Positions 6,042 through 10,677 of a DNA stretch of 10,677 nt are shown here, one piece after another; position 1 is the first letter of the stretch, and each line of letters opens with the position of its first letter. Below the pieces are notes generated by a model. It was not told the DNA's origin. It made no database searches and was given only the letters and a program-made list of their open reading frames with translations. The position numbers and the translations under genes are program-made. This DNA is from SLID01 sp041667545 (GTDB taxonomy: Bacteria; Omnitrophota; Gorgyraeia; Tantalellales; Tantalellaceae): positions 1 to 10,677 of the forward strand of contig JBAYES010000063.1 of NCBI GenBank assembly GCA_041667545.1. The letters run 5' to 3'.

Positions 6042-6710
6042 ATGGAAAAGTCGATAGTACTCCTTTCAGGAGGAATGGATTCAGCGGTAACCTTGTACAA
6101 GGCCAGGCAGAAGAACGAGTGTTTTGCCCTGGCGTTCTCTTATGGTCAGAAAGCGCAAAGAGAGGTGTCCTCGGCTGCGCGCGTCGCGGAAATAGCGGGG
6201 TGTAAATTCACGGTTCTTGAAATATCTTTACCATGGAAAGGAAGCGCTCTGTTGGACGAATGTAAAGATGTTCCCGGATATTCGGAAATCTCTCAGGGGA
6301 AGATACCCGGGACATATGTTCCGGCAAGAAATATATTATTTTTGAGCTATGCTGTTTCTTATGCCGAAGCCATAGGAGCCGAGTCGGTGTATATAGGGGC
6401 GCATCAACTTGATTTTTCGAATTATCCGGATTGCCGTGAAGTTTTTTTCGATAGCTACAGAGAAATGATAAGAAAAGGAACAAAGTCGGGGTCGGAGGGT
6501 AGGCCCGTGGACATAGTTACGCCCATTATAAACATGACGAAAAAACAGATAGTAGAAGAAGGCTTAAAGCTGGGGGTGCCGTTCGAAGAGACATGGTCAT
6601 GCTATACTCATGAAGAGATGCCTTGCGGGAGATGCGAATCCTGTATGTTCAGGGCCAGGGCGTTCAAGGAAGCCGGAATAGCGGATCCTTTTTTTGCCGG
6701 GAAAAGTTAG
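6042..6710 (+). CDS. queC: 7-cyano-7-deazaguanine synthase (QueC)
   Basis: A 222-residue ATP-dependent enzyme that converts 7-carboxy-7-deazaguanine and ammonia to preQ0. The N-terminal PP-loop VLLSGGMDSA (6-15) binds and adenylates. SYGQKAQRE (33-41), PARNILFLSYA and SNYPDCR are family motifs. Four zinc-binding cysteines sit near the end at 187, 195, 198 and 201 (CYTHEEMPCGRCESC). The frame is open from 5901, which would overlap queD. I place the start at ATG 6042 because the PP-loop then begins five residues in, as in known QueC, and AAGGGGA lies upstream at 6024-6030 with a somewhat long spacing. Transcription presumably continues from queD. Confidence 0.95.
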   Translation: MEKSIVLLSGGMDSAVTLYKARQKNECFALAFSYGQKAQREVSSAARVAEIAGCKFTVLEISLPWKGSALLDECKDVPGYSEISQGKIPGTYVPARNILFLSYAVSYAEAIGAESVYIGAHQLDFSNYPDCREVFFDSYREMIRKGTKSGSEGRPVDIVTPIINMTKKQIVEEGLKLGVPFEETWSCYTHEEMPCGRCESCMFRARAFKEAGIADPFFAGKS

Positions 6711-6792
6711 GCGGCCGCATGATTCCAGAGAGCCTTCGCGGATAAAGAGGGGATTAAGGAAAGGGAAAAAAGAATATAGCAAGAGGGGCAAT

Positions 6793-7482
6793 ATGCAGGC
6801 AAAGATATCTGAGATCTTTACGTCCTACCAGGGGGAAGGGACGTTTATGGGGTCTCGGCAGGTTTTTATCAGGTTTTACGGGTGTAATCTGAATTGTTCC
6901 TACTGTGATACCGTGCAGGAAAGTTACAGATCTTTTACCAAAGAGTCCCTTATGGGAAAGATACTTGATATTAAGGAAGACTACAATGAGCTGGTATTGA
7001 CCGGGGGAGAACCCCTCCTTCACGCGGATTTTTTAGCTGGTTTTCTGCCTCTTTATAAAAAGAATTCCAGGAAAAAAGTTTATCTAGAAACCAACGGTAC
7101 ACTGCCATTGGGAATGGCCAAAGCGGCCGAGTGGGTGGATATAGTGGCTATGGATATAAAACTTCCGTCCTCTACAGGGATAAACAAGGATCTGTGGCTG
7201 CTTCATTCGGAATTTCTGGCGCAATGCGCAGGGAAGGAAACGCTGGTTAAGGCGGTAATTACAGATGCTACTACGATAGAAGACATAAAACAATTGGCGG
7301 GCCTTTTAAAATCATCCGGCAGAGAGATGCCGGTGATACTTCAGGTGGTCACGAACGGTGATGGTGAGGGGAAAAGTCCGGATGAGGAGATGTTGTTCTT
7401 CTTTAAAGAATATATCAAGAAAGAAACTTTGCTGAAACCAGTAGTCCTGGGACAGATGCATAAATGCATGGGGATGAAGTAG
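6793..7482 (+). CDS. queE: 7-carboxy-7-deazaguanine synthase (QueE), radical SAM
   Basis: A 229-residue radical SAM enzyme that contracts 6-carboxytetrahydropterin to 7-carboxy-7-deazaguanine. The N-terminus has the QueE signature SEIFTSYQGEG (6-16). The [4Fe-4S] cluster cysteines are C31-x3-C35-x2-C38 in FYGCNLNCSYCDT, so this is the common CX3CX2C form. LTGGEPLLH is the SAM-binding GGEP motif, followed by YLETNGT and VAMDIKLPSS. The frame is open from 6694, but ATG 6793 gives the family N-terminus and has AGAGGGG just before it (6782-6788). It lies 82 bases after queC and is followed by a 130-base gap containing a small repeat. Length is in the normal 210-250 range. Confidence 0.95.
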   Translation: MQAKISEIFTSYQGEGTFMGSRQVFIRFYGCNLNCSYCDTVQESYRSFTKESLMGKILDIKEDYNELVLTGGEPLLHADFLAGFLPLYKKNSRKKVYLETNGTLPLGMAKAAEWVDIVAMDIKLPSSTGINKDLWLLHSEFLAQCAGKETLVKAVITDATTIEDIKQLAGLLKSSGREMPVILQVVTNGDGEGKSPDEEMLFFFKEYIKKETLLKPVVLGQMHKCMGMK

Positions 7483-7488
7483 TGAAGG

Positions 7489-7530
7489 CCATGGTTGATA
7501 ATCCATGGTCCATAGTCGGTAGTCCATAGT
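7489..7530. repeat. Heptamer/21-bp tandem repeat (CCATRGT units) between queE and queF
   Basis: Six heptamers run in register: CCATGGT, TGATAAT, CCATGGT, CCATAGT, CGGTAGT, CCATAGT. They also form two 21-bp units, 7489-7509 and 7510-7530, each with the pattern box-variable-box. The reverse strand reads as repeated Trp-Thr-Met-Asp-Tyr-like codons but has no gene character. It lies in the widest gap within the operon (7483-7612). The flanking GACTCCGGGGGGTAGTGCCGGGGGATC is G-rich, but I see no clear promoter or terminator there. Confidence 0.75.
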
Positions 7531-7612
7531 TTGGGAACATGACTCCGGGGGGTAGTGCCGGGGGATCAAAGAGAAGGTCTGATTACGGTTCATAGGAAAA
7601 AAGGATAGAGAG

Positions 7613-8011
7613 ATGGGAAAAGATTATGACCTTTTGCAGGAAAATATACGGAAGGCGGAATTACCCGTTATAGACACCTGGGAAAACAAATACAGCGACA
7701 AGAATTATAAGGTAAGTTTTGATACGGATGAATTCACTTGTGTGTGTCCCAAGACCGGGCTTCCGGATTTTGCCAGAATAGAGATAGAATATTTTCCGGA
7801 CAGGCTTTGCATAGAGCTGAAATCGTTCAAGGAATATATGGTATCTTATCGTGATCTGGGAATATTTCACGAGCATGCCGTAAATCGTATGCTCGAAGAT
7901 CTTGTCAGGACGTGTTCCCCCCGATATATGAAGGTAAGGGGGATGTTCAAGACGCGCGGCGGGATAACAACTCATGTAGAGGCGGAATATAGTCCGGAGC
8001 GGGCATCGTAG
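7613..8011 (+). CDS. queF: NADPH-dependent 7-cyano-7-deazaguanine reductase (preQ0 reductase, QueF type I)
   Basis: A 132-residue unimodular QueF of the tunnel-fold superfamily, similar in length to the Bacillus type rather than the longer E. coli type. It reduces the nitrile of preQ0 to the aminomethyl of preQ1. The catalytic Cys45 and Asp52 are in CVCPKTGLPDFA (43-54). The QueF signature lies at 68-75 in ELKSFKEY, followed by SYR. FHEHAVNRMLEDL (85-97) and the C-terminal TRGGI also match. The ATG at 7613 has AAGGA at 7601-7605 with good spacing. The enzyme commits the pathway to preQ1/queuosine in tRNA rather than to archaeosine or DNA 7-deazaguanine modification. Confidence 0.95.
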   Translation: MGKDYDLLQENIRKAELPVIDTWENKYSDKNYKVSFDTDEFTCVCPKTGLPDFARIEIEYFPDRLCIELKSFKEYMVSYRDLGIFHEHAVNRMLEDLVRTCSPRYMKVRGMFKTRGGITTHVEAEYSPERAS

Positions 8012-8032
8012 AAAGGCAGAAGAAAGCGGACA

Positions 8033-8959
8033 ATGAAAATAAAGACCCGGCGATACTATATATATTATCTTCTCAGGATGGCTCTTTTTCTTTCACGATT
8101 TGTGCCGCTAAAGATTCTTTTAAGAGCCGCGGACTTTGCCGGACGGATAGGTATTGCCGTTCTTCCAAAATACAGGGATATAGCGGTAGAAAACCTTGAG
8201 AGGGTCTTCCCGGGAAGGTATGACGAAAATGTCAAGATAGCTGAAAGGGTTTTTGTTAATTTTGTAAAGAACGGCGCGGAATGGGTCAAACTGCTTTCCA
8301 TGCCGCCGGATGAGGTCAGGAGTATTATTCCAGAAGTGAGGGGAAGGGAATATCTGGACAAGGTGCTTTCCCGGGGCAGAGGGGCTCTTGTTCTGGGGTT
8401 TCATTTCGGTAACTGGGAGCTTCTTGGAATAGGATTAAGAGTCCTCGGATATCCGGGCGCGCTTGTGGCGCGGAGAATATATTTCGACAGATACGATGAC
8501 ATTATAACCGGAATGCGCGCGAGGTTCCAGGCCAGGGTCATATATCGGGATGAATCTCCGAAGAAAATGCTGGCGGAACTTAAAAAAGGGAATATTTTGG
8601 GAATAGTACCTGACCAGGATGTGGATAGTGTGGACGGAGTGTTCGTTGATTTTCTCGGCTACCCCGCGTACACTCCCACCGCTCCGGTCAAGATAGCTTC
8701 GGCGGCAGGCACGTCCATAGTTCCTGTGTTTGTCGTCAGAGGGGCGGGGGACAAGCATACAATGATAATAGAAAAGCCGATAGAAGTTCCCGAAAGAATA
8801 AAAGATAAGGACGCCATAGAGAAATATACACGTGAGTGGAGCGATATGCTTGATGCCTATGTAAGGAAGTATCCTGAACAGTGGGTATGGGTACACAAGA
8901 GATGGAAAACCGTTCCGCCGGCGAAAGAGGAAAAGCCAGGCAGGGAAAACCAGGGATAA
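8033..8959 (+). CDS. lpxL: Lipid A biosynthesis acyltransferase, LpxL/HtrB family
   Basis: A 308-residue inner-membrane-associated acyltransferase that adds a secondary acyl chain to the lipid A precursor, normally after Kdo transfer. A hydrophobic N-terminal segment (about residues 9-31, after a basic start) would anchor it. The catalytic HX4E motif is HFGNWE (124-129). PDQDVDSVDGVFVDFLG (193-209) and the C-terminal YPEQWVWVHKRWKT (280-293) are family hallmarks. Length is typical (about 290-310). It starts 21 bases after queF and ends five bases before the lptC ATG. Whether it works as LpxL, LpxM or another late acyltransferase cannot be read from sequence alone. No cysteine-rich or extra domain is present. 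Confidence 0.9.
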   Translation: MKIKTRRYYIYYLLRMALFLSRFVPLKILLRAADFAGRIGIAVLPKYRDIAVENLERVFPGRYDENVKIAERVFVNFVKNGAEWVKLLSMPPDEVRSIIPEVRGREYLDKVLSRGRGALVLGFHFGNWELLGIGLRVLGYPGALVARRIYFDRYDDIITGMRARFQARVIYRDESPKKMLAELKKGNILGIVPDQDVDSVDGVFVDFLGYPAYTPTAPVKIASAAGTSIVPVFVVRGAGDKHTMIIEKPIEVPERIKDKDAIEKYTREWSDMLDAYVRKYPEQWVWVHKRWKTVPPAKEEKPGRENQG

Positions 8960-8964
8960 AAACT

Positions 8965-9825
8965 ATGGTAAGAAAAAGCATAAAAGCGGCCGCGGTAGCG
9001 GCTGTCATCATAGCGGGCTCATCCTATTTTTACAGGCCGGGACAAATAACACCAGATCCTCCCGCCAGAGGAGCGTCCGATGTTCCTGCTGAGATGGAGC
9101 AGAACGTTACGGCTTTTTCCATAGAAGGCAGAAGCCCGAAAGGTGCCCGGCAATGGAACCTTAGCGGTGAATCGGCGAAGATAGTGGGCGATGATATACA
9201 TCTTAACAGCATCGAGGCGGTCGTTTACAATGATGAATCCGTTGTGAACCTGTCCTCAGATTCAGGGGTATACAGGAGGATCACGGGGGAAGTTCAGCTT
9301 CTCGGCAATGTGCGGGTTTTTTCAGGGGAAGAATTTACTCTTCTTACAGAGAGCGCCAGATGGGTGCAGGAGGAAAAAGTTATACGGACCGACGATATTG
9401 TCAAAATAAGCCGGGAGGGTATGGATGCTGTAGGAAAAGGCGGCAGTGCTAATTCAGACGAAAAATGGGCGAGACTAAACAGTGAAGTGAGCGTGTTCAT
9501 TCCTCCCGATACCAGGGTGAGGTCGGATGGCCCCTTGGAAGTCAGGCACGATGAAAACGTGGCGGTATTCCGCGATAATGTTATAGTGGAAGATAAGGAA
9601 GGCCGGCTCCTGGCGGATGTATTGAGAGTGGAATTCGACCCCGGGACAAAAAAAATTTCCAGGGTTATTGCCGAGGGAAATGTAAAAGTGAAAAAAGGAA
9701 ATACCTATACGTTAAGCGAAAAGGCCGTGTATACGGAAGGGACAAAAAGCGCTCAGCTTCTGGGGAGGCCCAGGGTGATAATAGATCCCGCGGAAATAGA
9801 GAATTTTGATAAAATGGCCATTTAA
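8965..9825 (+). CDS. lptC: LPS export protein: LptC domain fused to an LptA/OstA-like domain
   Basis: A 286-residue protein with an N-terminal signal anchor (basic residues at 3-7, hydrophobic about 8-22) and a periplasmic beta-rich remainder. Residues about 45-180 follow the LptC pattern: GVYRRITGEVQLLGNVRV (101-118), TESARWVQEEKVIRTDD and VGKGGSANSDEKWARL. Residues about 185-275 look like an LptA/OstA domain: GPLEVRHDENVAVFRDNVIV, LLADVLRVEFDPGTKKI, VIAEGNVKVKKG, AVYTEGTKSAQLLGRPRVII. LptC anchors to the LptBFG transporter and passes LPS to the LptA bridge, so this chain may do part of both jobs. I start it at ATG 8965 (AGGGA at 8952-8956). The in-frame GTG at 8881 lies inside lpxL and would put 28 hydrophilic residues before the anchor. 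Confidence 0.85.
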   Translation: MVRKSIKAAAVAAVIIAGSSYFYRPGQITPDPPARGASDVPAEMEQNVTAFSIEGRSPKGARQWNLSGESAKIVGDDIHLNSIEAVVYNDESVVNLSSDSGVYRRITGEVQLLGNVRVFSGEEFTLLTESARWVQEEKVIRTDDIVKISREGMDAVGKGGSANSDEKWARLNSEVSVFIPPDTRVRSDGPLEVRHDENVAVFRDNVIVEDKEGRLLADVLRVEFDPGTKKISRVIAEGNVKVKKGNTYTLSEKAVYTEGTKSAQLLGRPRVIIDPAEIENFDKMAI

Positions 9826-9858
9826 TGCTTTCTGCGGTTAAAACATCGGGGAGAAAAA

Positions 9859-10581
<723 letters not shown>

Positions 10582-10606
10582 AGAGGTTTTATAATAAGTT
10601 ACGTAC

Positions 10607-10636
10607 TTGAAAACCGGTTAAGGGATATGGTATAGT
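10607..10636 (+). promoter_or_regulatory. Putative sigma70-type promoter downstream of lptB
   Basis: TTGAAA (10607-10612) and TATAGT (10631-10636) are separated by 18 bases, and each hexamer matches consensus at five of six positions. A start near 10643 would give a leader of about 40 nt to the next gene. The palindrome AACCGGTT (10612-10619) overlaps the -35, and CTTGA/TTAAG segments at 10606-10622 recur inverted as CTTAACTCAAG at 10653-10663. These could be an operator but may be chance. Confidence 0.5.
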
Positions 10637-10666
10637 GGTAGCCTTCCGGGGACTTAACTCAAGAAA

Positions 10667-10672
10667 AAGGAG
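10667..10672 (+). promoter_or_regulatory. Shine-Dalgarno of a gene beginning just beyond the right edge
   Basis: AAGGAG followed by an A-run reaches the end of the window with no start codon inside it. With normal spacing the start codon should fall within a few bases after 10677. In many Gram-negative genomes the gene after lptB is rpoN (sigma54); that identity is a guess from synteny. Confidence 0.6.
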
Positions 10673-10677
10673 AAAAA

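Noticed and set aside
10621..10677. tRNA start, from GGGATATGGTATAGTGGTAGCC resembling an acceptor plus D-arm
   Set aside because: There is no anticodon stem-loop and no T-arm (GTTCGA-like) before the A-rich Shine-Dalgarno, so the structure cannot be completed; the TATAGT fits a promoter -10.

Overview
The window is a co-directional (+ strand) stretch of core genes from a diderm, LPS-making bacterium, preceded by about 1 kb of repeat-rich, gene-poor DNA. The gene content is Kdo synthesis, lipid A acylation and Lpt export, mixed with queuosine precursor genes and led by thioredoxin. ATA and AGA/AGG codons are common, ribosome-binding sites are strong, and RAYT/REP-like GGGGACAGGTGT repeats are present. 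Together these fit an uncultivated lineage of the Omnitrophota, Nitrospirota or deltaproteobacterial kind. Omnitrophota is my best guess, but it is an inference from gene order and style, not a demonstrated placement.

Layout. 1-81: the last codons of an ORF that enters from the left, possibly an IS66-type transposase tail. 82-950: non-coding accessory DNA. It holds a 282-bp tandem duplication (104-657) built around 23-bp-spaced ACACCTGTCC boxes, a self-complementary element of about 160 bp (696-855), and an inverted pair of GGGGACA boxes (886-950). 966-994: a near-consensus sigma70-type promoter. 1069-10581: thirteen genes with short gaps or overlaps: trxA, hldA, kdsB, kdsA, kdsD, kdsC, queD, queC, queE, queF, an LpxL-type acyltransferase, an LptC-LptA-like fusion and lptB. 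10607-10677: a second promoter and a strong Shine-Dalgarno for a gene that starts just past the right edge.

How the genes work together. KdsD makes arabinose-5-phosphate, KdsA condenses it with PEP to Kdo-8-phosphate, KdsC removes the phosphate, and KdsB activates Kdo as CMP-Kdo: the complete cytosolic Kdo route from ribulose-5-phosphate. HldA feeds the ADP-heptose branch of the inner core. The LpxL-type enzyme acylates lipid A, and LptC(-LptA) with LptB belongs to the machine that moves LPS off the inner membrane. Between these two halves of the LPS programme lie queD, queC, queE and queF, which convert dihydroneopterin triphosphate to preQ1 for tRNA queuosine. Thioredoxin heads the transcription unit.

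I find no evidence for a defence, secondary-metabolite or otherwise undescribed protein system. The least explained DNA is the left-hand repeat region. The most notable protein architecture is the single-chain LptC-LptA-like protein.
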